64,000 bases of DNA from Cellulomonas sp. PhB150 (GTDB taxonomy: Bacteria > Actinomycetota > Actinomycetes > Actinomycetales > Cellulomonadaceae). The stretch lies in assembly GCF_003755175.1 (NCBI RefSeq), contig NZ_RKHX01000005.1:186001-250000 (forward strand), given 5' to 3'. The notes under the pieces were generated by a model. The model did not search any database. It was not told the DNA's origin and was given only the letters and a program-made list of their open reading frames with translations. This document shows positions 41,570-49,438 of the stretch, one piece after another. Numbering within the stretch: the stretch's first letter is position 1; each line of letters opens with the position of its first letter. A program made the translations under genes and the position numbers.

Positions 41570-43012
41570 GTGAGCACACCTGCGCCCGACGCGTCCGTGA
41601 ATCCCGCCAGCCGCGTCGTCATCGTCGGCGGTGGGCCCGGCGGGTACGAGGCGGCGCTCGTCGCGCGGCGCCTGGGCGCCGACGTGACCGTCGTCGAGCG
41701 TGCCGGGCTCGGCGGCGCGGCCGTCCTCACCGACGTCATGCCGTCCAAGACGCTGATTGCGACCGCGGAGTGGCTCACCATCGCCGACCGCGCGCCCGAG
41801 CTCGGCATCCGCGCCGACAACCTCGCTGCGTCGGGCGCGGAGGCGCGGCACTACATCGACCTCGCCGCGGTGAACACCCGCGTCAAGGCGCTCGCCGCGG
41901 CGCAGAGCGCGGACATCCGCTCGCGCCTCGAGCGCGAGGGCGTGCGCATCCTGCTCGGCGAGGGGCGCCTCGACGGTCCGCAGCGGGTGCTCGTCACGAC
42001 CCCCGGTGGCGTGGCCGACGAGGCCCTCGAGGCCGACATGATCCTGGTCGCGACCGGCGCCACGCCGCGCGAGCTGCCGACGGCCCGCCCCGACGGCGAG
42101 CGGATCCTCACATGGACCCAGCTGTACGACCTGACGTCGCTGCCCGAGAAGCTCATCGTCGTCGGCTCGGGGGTCACCGGGGCCGAGTTCGCCGGCGCCT
42201 ACACCTCGCTCGGCGCGGACGTCACGCTCGTCTCGAGCCGCGACCGCGTGCTGCCGGGCGAGGACGCCGACGCCGCCGAGCTGCTCGAGGACGTCTTCAA
42301 GGCCCGCGGCATGCACGTGCTGTCGCGCTCGCGCGCCGAGGGCGCCCGCCGGACGGCGGACGGCGTCGTCGTGACGCTGGCCGACGGCCGCGAGGTCGAG
42401 GGCTCGCACGTGCTGTTCGCGGTGGGCTCGATCCCCACGACGACCGGGCTCGGGCTGGAGGAGGCCGGCGTCCGGCTCTCGCCGTCGGGGCACATCCAGG
42501 TCGACAAGGTCTCGCGCACCAGCGCCCGCGGAATCTACGCGGCCGGTGACGTGACCGGTGTGCTGCCGCTCGCGTCGGTCGCGGCGACGCAGGGCCGGAT
42601 CGCGATGTCGCACGCGCTCGGCGACGCGGTCAAGCCGCTCGCGCTGCGCGGCGTCTCGGCGAACATCTTCACCGCGCCGGAGATCGCCACCGTCGGGCTC
42701 TCGGAGTCGCGGCTGCAGTCCCTGGGCATCCAGTACGCCGTGAGCATGCTGCCGATCGCCCGCAACCCCCGCGCCAAGATGCTGGGCGTGCGGGAGGGGT
42801 TCATCAAGATCTTCGCGCACCCCGGCTCGGGCCAGGTGCTCGGCGCGGTGCTCGTCGGGCCCCGCGCGTCGGAGTCGGTGTTCCCGCTGACCCTCGCCGT
42901 GACCCACCGGATGACCACCGACCAGGTCGCCGAGGCCGTGACCGTCTACCCGTCGATGTCGGGGACGATCGCGGAGGTGGCGCGCATGCTCCACCACCGC
43001 ACGGAGGACTGA
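41570..43012 (+). CDS. lpdA: LpdA-type NAD(P)H-quinone oxidoreductase (lipoamide dehydrogenase paralogue)
   Basis: 480 residues with the pyridine nucleotide-disulfide oxidoreductase fold: FAD motif VVIVGGGPGGYEAALVA, NAD motif LIVVGSGVTGAEFAGAYTSLG near 198, and IYAAGDVTGVLPLA near 317. The redox-Cys region reads GGAAVLTDVMPSKTL, so both disulfide cysteines (C-x4-C) are absent, and the C-terminal His-Pro of lipoamide dehydrogenase is replaced (VYPSMSG). This matches mycobacterial LpdA (Rv3303c), a quinone reductase in the same neighbourhood, not a PDH E3. ATG 41561 is an alternative start. Confidence 0.88.
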   Translation: MSTPAPDASVNPASRVVIVGGGPGGYEAALVARRLGADVTVVERAGLGGAAVLTDVMPSKTLIATAEWLTIADRAPELGIRADNLAASGAEARHYIDLAAVNTRVKALAAAQSADIRSRLEREGVRILLGEGRLDGPQRVLVTTPGGVADEALEADMILVATGATPRELPTARPDGERILTWTQLYDLTSLPEKLIVVGSGVTGAEFAGAYTSLGADVTLVSSRDRVLPGEDADAAELLEDVFKARGMHVLSRSRAEGARRTADGVVVTLADGREVEGSHVLFAVGSIPTTTGLGLEEAGVRLSPSGHIQVDKVSRTSARGIYAAGDVTGVLPLASVAATQGRIAMSHALGDAVKPLALRGVSANIFTAPEIATVGLSESRLQSLGIQYAVSMLPIARNPRAKMLGVREGFIKIFAHPGSGQVLGAVLVGPRASESVFPLTLAVTHRMTTDQVAEAVTVYPSMSGTIAEVARMLHHRTED

Positions 43013-43071
43013 GGCGGAGCGCAGGGGCCGGTGGGGGCGAAGCACCCGCCGGCCCCGGAGCGCAGCCTCAG
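43009..43071 (+). terminator. large stem-loop at the lpdA 3' end
   Basis: CTGAGGC (43009-43015, includes the stop codon) pairs with GCCTCAG (43065-43071); inside, GCGC pairs with GCGC and GGGGCCGG with CCGGCCCC. About 20 paired bases over 63 bp, no T-run; probably termination or mRNA protection. Confidence 0.55.
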
Positions 43072-43170
43072 TCCGACCACAAGCACAGGGCCTGAGGCGC
43101 CCACCCACGCAGTCGGCGCGCAGCCCCACCCGCACGCAGCCCCGCCCGCACCTCCCGCACCCCGCCCGTG

Positions 43171-43235
43171 ACCTCGCCGATCCCGCATCGTCTCGCCGAT
43201 CCGGATCGGCGAGACGATGCCGAATCGGCGAGACG
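43171..43235. repeat. palindrome array: 36-bp perfect palindrome with flanking half-sites
   Basis: 43185-43220 is a perfect palindrome (GCATCGTCTCGCCGATCC then its complement). The unit CTCGCCGAT occurs four times: 43173-43181 and within the left arm directly, then twice inverted (ATCGGCGAG) in the right arm and at 43224-43232. It lies in a 263-bp gap between two convergent genes. Confidence 0.8.
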
Positions 43236-43275
43236 ACGGGGGCAGCGGCGGGCGCGGCGCGCGCGAAGCGGCGCG

Positions 43276-45261
43276 TCAGCTCGTCGGCGCGGCGCGTGTC
43301 ACCACCGGTAGGTGGTCCGACTCGCGGGGCTCGGTCGGGACGCGGGCGTCCGTGAAGGTCATCTGCTGGCCGAAGATCCAGTCGATGCGGGCGTCGGGGT
43401 CGGTGCTCGGAGAGGTCAGCGCGTCCGGTGAGCCGGCGGTGTCGACGGCCGAGACCCAGCCGGCGTCCTCGAGGAGCGTGATCTCGGGCCAGCCCGGCTC
43501 GGCGTTGAGGTCGCCCGCGAGCAGCGAGGGGCCGGTGACAGGCTCGTCGGCGAGCAGGGTGCGCAGCTGCGCCAGGCGCGTGGGGGTGTTCTCCTCGCGG
43601 TGCTGCAGGTGGACCGACGTCACGCGGACGGCCGTCCCGGACCGGGTGACCACGGTGGTCGACAGGGCCGAGCGCGCCTGCGGGCCGGCACCGTACGGGA
43701 GCGGGTGGACCGCGGTGTCCGCGAGCGCCGAGCGGGACAGCACGGCGTTGCCGAACTGCCGGTCGGCGGCGGGGGCGAACCGCACGGTCATCCCGAGCCG
43801 GTGCGCCATCCACGTGGCGACGTCGGTGCCGCCGCCGAAGATCCAGCCGCGCTCGACCTCCTGCAGCGCGACGACGTCGGGATGCTCCTCGGCGATGGTC
43901 CGCGCGATGCCCTCGAGGTCGACGGCGGTCAGGGGCGAGACGCCGTAGTGCAGGTTCCAGGTGACCACCGTCAGGTCGTCGCTCGCGGCGCGCGCGGGGA
44001 CGTCGGGGCCGGTGGTGCTGGTCCCGTAGGGCACGAGCCCGACGAGGGCGAGCAGGACCGCGGGGCCGAGGAGCAGGCGGACCGTGTTGACCCGCGCGGG
44101 GATGCGCTCGGGGGCGGGATGCTCGACCGGCGGCGCGTCGGGCGTGCGCCGCCTGAGGCCGGTCATGGCCAGGACGAGCGCGGCGATCACGACGACCCAC
44201 GCGTTGTCGACGGGCAGCGGCACGTCGTAGTCGAGCATGTAGAGCAGGAGCGGCAGCACCACGCCGAGCCCGGCGATGGCCGTCGCGCCCATGGTCCGCA
44301 GCACGCCGCGCGCCGCGGGTCCGCGCATCGTCAGGGTCCCGGTGACCACGACGCCGATCGCCACGGACAGCACGATCAGGGCGATCAGCGCGAGCGCCCC
44401 GGTGAGCCACATGGTTCCGGCGGTCCCCGCGACCAGCAGCACCGCGGCGGAGATCCGCACCGGGCCGGGCCAGGTCTCGGGCCGCAGCAGGATCCAGACG
44501 CCCACGACGTTCGCGAGCACGAGCACGAGCCCCGCGATCCCGAGCGCGATGCCGGTCTGCGAGGCCGCGAACGCCGGGTTGGCCAGGATCATCGCGGCGA
44601 GCGCGAGGAACGGTCCGAGGGCCCACAGCCGGCGGGGCCGCCCGGTCGCGGGCGCCGCGCCGCCGTGCCCGCGGGACAGGGAGCGCGCGGTGAGCAGCGG
44701 GGCGAGCGCGATGACCACGGCGACGACCCAGCCCGACCAGCCGTCGCGCCAGATCGCGTCCCACGTGCCGAGGGCCATCTGCAGGCCCACCGACAGCCCG
44801 CACCCGAGCAGCAGCCCGGTCGCGGCCTGTCGCCCGCCGGCGGGGCGGCCGGCCACGAAGGCGACCGCGAGCGTGAGCGCCGCGACGGCGACCGCGACGG
44901 TCACGAGCCCGACCCAGAACAGCGCGCCGCCGTCGACGGCCTGCGCGAGCAGGCGCGCCGCGGCGAGCACGCCGGCGCCGGTCAGCACCGCGCCCGCGGT
45001 CGGGATGCCCGACCGGCACCGCGTGGCGAGCAGCACGAGCCCCGCGACGAGCCCGGCGGCGGCGTACGTGCCCGCGGCGGCGAGGCCGGCCGCGAGCGTG
45101 CTCGTCGCGAACGCCCGGTCGAGGAGTGGTCCGCTGGCGCGGACCATCTCGAGCGCGGCGACGGTCAGGGTCGCGACGAGCCACACCCGCGTCGGGGTTC
45201 CGGCATCCGGGGGGCCGTCAGGGCGGGCGGGTGGGCGGACGTCGGGGGAGGGCTGCGTCAC
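43276..45261 (-). CDS. polytopic membrane protein with C-terminal endonuclease/exonuclease/phosphatase domain
   Basis: 661 residues. Roughly the first 390 residues hold about ten to eleven membrane helices; the last 250 form an EEP domain: LTVVTWNLHYGVSPL near 422, VVALQEVERGW near 453 (metal Glu), LLAGDLNAEPGW near 564 (D-x-N) and ESDHLPVVT at the end (D-H), all catalytic residues present. EEP domains cleave phosphodiesters or phosphomonoesters; location after the last helix suggests action at the membrane surface. GTG 45261 is chosen from the TAGCGT box 7 nt upstream. Substrate unknown. Confidence 0.8.
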   Translation of the reverse strand: MTQPSPDVRPPARPDGPPDAGTPTRVWLVATLTVAALEMVRASGPLLDRAFATSTLAAGLAAAGTYAAAGLVAGLVLLATRCRSGIPTAGAVLTGAGVLAAARLLAQAVDGGALFWVGLVTVAVAVAALTLAVAFVAGRPAGGRQAATGLLLGCGLSVGLQMALGTWDAIWRDGWSGWVVAVVIALAPLLTARSLSRGHGGAAPATGRPRRLWALGPFLALAAMILANPAFAASQTGIALGIAGLVLVLANVVGVWILLRPETWPGPVRISAAVLLVAGTAGTMWLTGALALIALIVLSVAIGVVVTGTLTMRGPAARGVLRTMGATAIAGLGVVLPLLLYMLDYDVPLPVDNAWVVVIAALVLAMTGLRRRTPDAPPVEHPAPERIPARVNTVRLLLGPAVLLALVGLVPYGTSTTGPDVPARAASDDLTVVTWNLHYGVSPLTAVDLEGIARTIAEEHPDVVALQEVERGWIFGGGTDVATWMAHRLGMTVRFAPAADRQFGNAVLSRSALADTAVHPLPYGAGPQARSALSTTVVTRSGTAVRVTSVHLQHREENTPTRLAQLRTLLADEPVTGPSLLAGDLNAEPGWPEITLLEDAGWVSAVDTAGSPDALTSPSTDPDARIDWIFGQQMTFTDARVPTEPRESDHLPVVTRAAPTS

Positions 45262-45268
45262 CCTCGCG

Positions 45269-45274
45269 ACGCTA
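45269..45274 (-). promoter_or_regulatory. -10 box TAGCGT, leaderless promoter of the membrane EEP gene
   Basis: TAGCGT on the minus strand, 7 nt before GTG 45261; supports that start rather than an upstream ATG at 45312. Confidence 0.5.
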
Positions 45275-45320
45275 CTCCGAGGAGGGCCCGTTCCGCGCTC
45301 CGACCAGCGCACTCACCGGG

Positions 45321-46712
45321 TCAGGCGAACAGGGCCTGGCCGATGTACGGCGAGTGCCGGGTGGTCAACAGCGTGCCGTCGGCGCCGACGACGAACGAGC
45401 CAGCAGCGATCCCGGGAGGCACCGCGAACAGGCCGGAACCGGTGTGCTCGAGGTACTCCATGAGCCCGTCGGACTTGGACAGCTGGTTCTGCATGGGGAT
45501 GTAGTGCGTGCGCGGGTCGGTGACGAACGCGAGGAAGAACAGCCCCGCGTCGAGCCGCCCGAGCGAGTCGTTGCCGTCGGTGAAGTTGTAGCCGCGCCGC
45601 AGCATCCGCACGCCCGAGTTGAAGTCCGGGTGGGCCAGGCGCACGTGCGCGTTGGTCGCGATCAGCGGCTGGTCGGCGCGGCCCGTCGTCTCGAAGTTCG
45701 GCTCGGTGAACTCGGTGCCGCCGGACAGCGGCGCGCCCTCGCCCTTGTTCCGCCCGACGAGCCCCTCCTGCTCGCGCAGCGACGTGCGGTCCCACGTCTC
45801 GATCCGCATCCGGATGCGCCGCGCGACGAGGTAGGAGCCGCCGGTCAGCCACGCGGAGTCGGTCGTGTCCGCCGCGGCGGCCGACGCCGGCACCCAGACG
45901 TGCTCCTCGAGCGAGGCGGTCTCCTCGGCCTTGACGTTCGCCGTGCCGTCCTTGAACCCGAACAGGTTGCGCGGCGTCTTCTGCGCGGTCGAGGTCGACG
46001 AGGTCCGGCCGTAGCCGAGCTGGGTCCAGCGGATCGTCGCCGAGCCGAAAGCGGCGCGGGACAGGTTCCGGATCGCGTGCACCGCGATCTGCGGGTCGTC
46101 GGCGCACGCCTGCACCACGAGGTCGCCGCCGGTGCGAGCGGGATCGAGGTTGTCGGCGGGGAAGTGCGGCAGGTCGACGAGCCCGCCGGGCAACCGGTCG
46201 GCGAGGCCGAACCGGTCGGTGCCGTCGGCGCCGACGAACAGGGAGCGGCCAAACCCGAAGGTGATCGTGAGGCCCGCGGGGGGCAGGTCGGCGGCCTCGC
46301 CCGTGTCGTCGGGCGGTGCGTCGTACGGGCCCGAGGCGGGGCCGTACGGGCCCGCGGACAGGCCCTGGGTGAGCCGCGCCGCGATGGTCGTCCAGCGCTG
46401 CAGGAGCGAGACGAGGTCGTCGCGCGAGGTCGCCGTCACGTCGAACGCGGCGAGGTAGAGCCGGTCCTGCGCGGGCGTGGCGATGCCGGCCTGGTGGGTG
46501 CCCGTGAACGGGTAGGTGCGCGAGCTCGCGGCGACCGCGGGCGCGGGGTCCGGTGCGGTCAGGCGGCCGACGCCGAAGCCGGCCGCGGCGCCCGCGACCG
46601 CGAGGCCGCCGCCGAGGCCCAGGACGGCGCGGCGGGACAGCCCGTCCGACGCGGGCGAGGCGTCGGGCGGGCTGTCCGGCTGGTCCTGCGCGGGGTCCGT
46701 GGGGGCGGACAC
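45321..46712 (-). CDS. efeB: Tat-exported DyP-type heme peroxidase / deferrochelatase
   Basis: 463 residues. N-terminal Tat signal LSRRAVLGLGGGLAVAGAAAG near residue 24, then a dye-decolorising peroxidase domain: NLFGFKDGTANV near 251 (GxxDG motif with catalytic Asp), HVRLAHPDFNSG near 363 (proximal heme His), YLVARRIRMRIETWDR near 300 (distal Arg), NQLSKSDGLMEYLEHTGSGLF near the end. EfeB works with EfeO/EfeU in acid-type ferrous iron uptake or heme iron release. GTG 46712 lies 10 nt after the efeO stop. It should need the Tat machinery (tatB at 16.8 kb). Confidence 0.9.
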   Translation of the reverse strand: MSAPTDPAQDQPDSPPDASPASDGLSRRAVLGLGGGLAVAGAAAGFGVGRLTAPDPAPAVAASSRTYPFTGTHQAGIATPAQDRLYLAAFDVTATSRDDLVSLLQRWTTIAARLTQGLSAGPYGPASGPYDAPPDDTGEAADLPPAGLTITFGFGRSLFVGADGTDRFGLADRLPGGLVDLPHFPADNLDPARTGGDLVVQACADDPQIAVHAIRNLSRAAFGSATIRWTQLGYGRTSSTSTAQKTPRNLFGFKDGTANVKAEETASLEEHVWVPASAAAADTTDSAWLTGGSYLVARRIRMRIETWDRTSLREQEGLVGRNKGEGAPLSGGTEFTEPNFETTGRADQPLIATNAHVRLAHPDFNSGVRMLRRGYNFTDGNDSLGRLDAGLFFLAFVTDPRTHYIPMQNQLSKSDGLMEYLEHTGSGLFAVPPGIAAGSFVVGADGTLLTTRHSPYIGQALFA

Positions 46713-46722
46713 GTGGCCTGAC

Positions 46723-47928
46723 TCAGGCGCCGGTGACGGTCGTCGTGAGCTGCGAGAGCGGCTCCGACAGGGCGTCGACCGCCGTCGCGAGGGCCTTGAC
46801 CTGGTCGGCCGACAGCTTGTCGTAGTACGTGAAGCCGGTCTCGATCGAGCCCTGCTCGGCGAGCAGCGCGTCGATCTCGGTGAACCGCTGCTCAAGCTCG
46901 GCGGCCAGGTCCGGGTTCTCCGCCTCGACGACGTCCGCGAGCCCCTCGTAGCCGACGCGTGCGCCGTCGACGTTGGCCTGGAAGTCCCACAGGTCGGTGT
47001 GCGACCAGATCTCCTCCTCGCCGGTGACCTTGCCGTTGGCGACCTCGTCGAGCAGCGCCTTGGCGCCGTTGGCGATCTGGAACGCCTCGAACGTGAAGGC
47101 GGGCTTGTTGACCTGGTCGACGAGCTGCTGGGTGTACCCGACGAGGTCGTCGGCCGCCTTCTCGCGCTGCGCCTGGGTCAGCGGCGTGTAGTCCTTGCCA
47201 CCGTTCTTGTCGGCGGTCGGCTGCCAGAGGTCCTTCTCGATGTAGTGCCAGCCGCTCCAGGTCTGGCCGTCCTCGAGGTCGGCCTCGCGGGCGTCGGTCA
47301 GCGGGTCGAGGTCGCCGAACGACTCGGCGACGGGCTCGACGCGCTCCCAGTGGGCGCGCGTGGGCGCGTACAGCTCGCGCGCCTTCTCGTCGTCCCCGGC
47401 CTTGTACGCCGCGGCGAACTCCTTGGTGCCCGCGATGAGCGCCCCGACCTGGTCCTTGACGTACGCGACGTACTGCGTCTCGGCCGTCTTGAGCTGGTCG
47501 GCGGTGTCACCCGTCGGCCCGACCTCCGTGCCGGAGTCGGTCACGGTGAACGTGGCGCGGATGCCGTCGCCGACCATTCCCGGCTTGCAGGCGGTGAAGT
47601 ACTTGCCGGGACGGGCCTGCACGACGAGGTCGCGCGAGATGCCGGGACCGACGTTCTCGACCTCGGAGATGACCCGGAGGCCGTCCTCGTCGAGCAGGTA
47701 GAACTCGGTGACGTCCGAGCCGTCGTTCTTCACCTGGAACGTGATGGTGCCGCTCGGGGCCGTGGTCGCCGAGACGTCGCACGCGTCCGCGGTCGAGCTG
47801 ACGCTCAGCACGCCCGGGGCGCCGCTGGTGCCGTTGGCCGACGGGGTCGGGGAGTTGGACACGCACCCGGCGGCCAGGGGCAGGACGAGGGCGGCGAGCG
47901 CGAGCGCGCCGACGGTGGAGCGAGACAT
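46723..47928 (-). CDS. efeO: iron-uptake lipoprotein EfeO (cupredoxin plus M75 domain)
   Basis: 401 residues. Lipoprotein signal with lipobox LAAGC (Cys 22). Residues about 40-125 form a cupredoxin-like domain (TITFQVKNDGSDVTEFYLLD); residues about 145-400 form the imelysin/M75 domain with AHWERVEPVAESFGDLDP (HxxE iron motif near 188) and WHYIEKDLW near 228. It binds or delivers iron to EfeU outside the membrane. ATG 47928 has an AGAAGGAG ribosome site; 11 nt after efeU. Confidence 0.92.
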   Translation of the reverse strand: MSRSTVGALALAALVLPLAAGCVSNSPTPSANGTSGAPGVLSVSSTADACDVSATTAPSGTITFQVKNDGSDVTEFYLLDEDGLRVISEVENVGPGISRDLVVQARPGKYFTACKPGMVGDGIRATFTVTDSGTEVGPTGDTADQLKTAETQYVAYVKDQVGALIAGTKEFAAAYKAGDDEKARELYAPTRAHWERVEPVAESFGDLDPLTDAREADLEDGQTWSGWHYIEKDLWQPTADKNGGKDYTPLTQAQREKAADDLVGYTQQLVDQVNKPAFTFEAFQIANGAKALLDEVANGKVTGEEEIWSHTDLWDFQANVDGARVGYEGLADVVEAENPDLAAELEQRFTEIDALLAEQGSIETGFTYYDKLSADQVKALATAVDALSEPLSQLTTTVTGA

Positions 47929-47939
47929 CGGACTCCTTC

Positions 47940-48797
47940 TCAGACGGTGGCCGGCGCCGGTGCGGGCACGGCGGGGACCGGGGTGTGGTGGCCCCAGGTG
48001 GTGCGAATGAAGATCGTGAGGACGGGCACGACGTAGGCGACCCAGGCGACGAGCTGCAGCCACGTGGTGGCCGGCGTGAAGTTGAAGATGCCCTTGAGCA
48101 GGGTGCCGTACCAGCTGCTCGGCGGGACGGTCGACGAGACGTCGAACGCCAGGTTGTTCAGGCCGGGCAGGATCCCGGCCTCCTGCAGGTCGTGCACGCC
48201 GTAGGACAGCACGCCCGCGGCGACGAAGACGAGGAAGAGCCCGGTCCACGCGAAGAACACCCGCAGGTTGAGCTTCACGGCCCCGCGGTACATGAGCCAC
48301 GCCAGCAGCACGGCGGTCGCGATGCCGAGCGCGGCGCCGAGCAGCGGTCCCGCGTTGGAGTCGGCGCCGGTGGTCGCCTTCGCGCCGGCCCACAGGAACA
48401 GGGCGGTCTCCAGGCCCTCGCGCCCGACGGAGAGCAGCGCCATGACGATGACGGCCTTCTTGCCCGCGGCGATCGCGTCGTCGAGCTTGTGCTGCAGGTT
48501 CCCCTTGAGGTGGCGGGCCGTCTTGGCCATCCAGAAGATCATCCAGGTGATCAGCCCGACGGCGATGATCGACAGCGAGCCGCCGATGGCCTCCTGGGCC
48601 TCGAACGACAGCCCCTGCGGGCCGAACGTCAGCAGCGCCCCGAACGCGAGCGAGGCGGCCACGGCGATGCCGACGCCGAACCACAGCGCGGGCAGCAGGT
48701 CGCGGCGTCCGGTCTTGACCAGGTAGGCCACGAGGATGCTGACGACGAGCGCGGCTTCGAGACCTTCGCGCAGTCCGATGAGGTAGTTCGCGACCAT
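47940..48797 (-). CDS. efeU: FTR1-type ferrous/ferric iron permease EfeU
   Basis: 285 residues, seven membrane helices. Two R-E-x-x-E iron motifs characteristic of FTR1/EfeU: GLREGLEAALVVS near residue 8 and VGREGLETALFLWAG near 126. First gene of efeUOB. ATG 48797 is chosen because it starts directly at the conserved MVANYLIGLREG; the upstream 50 codons are open but not protein-like. An IdeR/DtxR-like box overlaps the putative transcription start. Confidence 0.92.
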   Translation of the reverse strand: MVANYLIGLREGLEAALVVSILVAYLVKTGRRDLLPALWFGVGIAVAASLAFGALLTFGPQGLSFEAQEAIGGSLSIIAVGLITWMIFWMAKTARHLKGNLQHKLDDAIAAGKKAVIVMALLSVGREGLETALFLWAGAKATTGADSNAGPLLGAALGIATAVLLAWLMYRGAVKLNLRVFFAWTGLFLVFVAAGVLSYGVHDLQEAGILPGLNNLAFDVSSTVPPSSWYGTLLKGIFNFTPATTWLQLVAWVAYVVPVLTIFIRTTWGHHTPVPAVPAPAPATV

Positions 48798-48849
48798 GAG
48801 GAGCTTTCGTCGAGCGGTCCGGTCCGGGGGACTCCGGGCCGCTGTGCTG

Positions 48850-48868
48850 TGAGGAAAGGCTTGCCTCA
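48850..48868. promoter_or_regulatory. IdeR/DtxR-like iron box upstream of efeUOB
   Basis: TGAGGAAAGGCTTGCCTCA matches the TTAGGTTAGGCTAACCTAA iron-box consensus at 13 of 19 positions and is itself a near-perfect palindrome (one mismatched pair). It lies just downstream of a TATCGT -10 box (minus strand, 48879-48884), a position that would block transcription when iron is plentiful. Regulator not in the window. Confidence 0.65.
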
Positions 48869-48953
48869 CCGAAGCGGGACGATACTCCGCAGAACGGGTC
48901 GCTGACCAACCCCTCTCACGCCACGATCCTGTGATCCGCGCCACTGAGCGAGG

Positions 48954-49391
48954 TCAGGCGTCCTCGGCGATCCTCGCGCGCAGGGCGGGCCACGCGTCGG
49001 CGAAGGCGGGCAGCAGGGGCAGGGAGTCGACCTCGTCGACCGGGACCCAGCGGATCTCGTCGCTCTCGGCGTCGGTCACCGCGGGGTGGACCGGGACGAG
49101 CTCCTCGGCGAGCACGGTCGTGTAGGACCAGTCGGGGTGCTGCAGGACGGTCTCGCCGCGGATGCCCACGGCGGCGGGGTCGATGCCCGCCTCCTCGTGG
49201 GCCTCGCGCAGCGCCGCCTGCTCGGCGCTCTCGTCGGGCTGCCGGGCGCCGCCGGGGATGCCCCAGGTCCCGCCGTGGTGGCTCCAGATCGCGCGGTGCT
49301 GCAGCACCACGGACAGCGGATCGCGCCGGACCAGGAGCAGGCCCGCGGCGCCGTGCAGCCCCCAGTGGCGGTGGCCGCACGCGCAGTCCAC
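48954..49391 (-). CDS. NUDIX hydrolase
   Basis: 145 residues. NUDIX box GGARQPDESAEQAALREAHEEAGI near residue 51 has the complete GX5EX7REUXEEXGU pattern, so it should be catalytically competent on a nucleoside-diphosphate derivative. The conserved start of relatives, GDGWVxCxCGHRHWG, begins five residues before the first usable GTG (49391), so the true start may be a CTG overlapping the biotin carboxylase stop near 49442. Immediately downstream of that gene and probably cotranscribed. Confidence 0.8.
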   Translation of the reverse strand: MDCACGHRHWGLHGAAGLLLVRRDPLSVVLQHRAIWSHHGGTWGIPGGARQPDESAEQAALREAHEEAGIDPAAVGIRGETVLQHPDWSYTTVLAEELVPVHPAVTDAESDEIRWVPVDEVDSLPLLPAFADAWPALRARIAEDA

Positions 49392-49438
49392 CCAGCCGTC
49401 GCCGGGCTGGCGCGGCCCTGCGGGGGGCGAGGGGCGGT

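Noticed and set aside
41570..43012. Dihydrolipoamide dehydrogenase (E3 of pyruvate dehydrogenase)
   Set aside because: Both redox cysteines and the catalytic His are missing.
41513..45184. Very long open frame on the minus strand across lpdA and the membrane EEP gene
   Set aside because: Arg/Ala/Pro/Gly-rich shadow produced by high GC; the real genes in other frames have clear domains.
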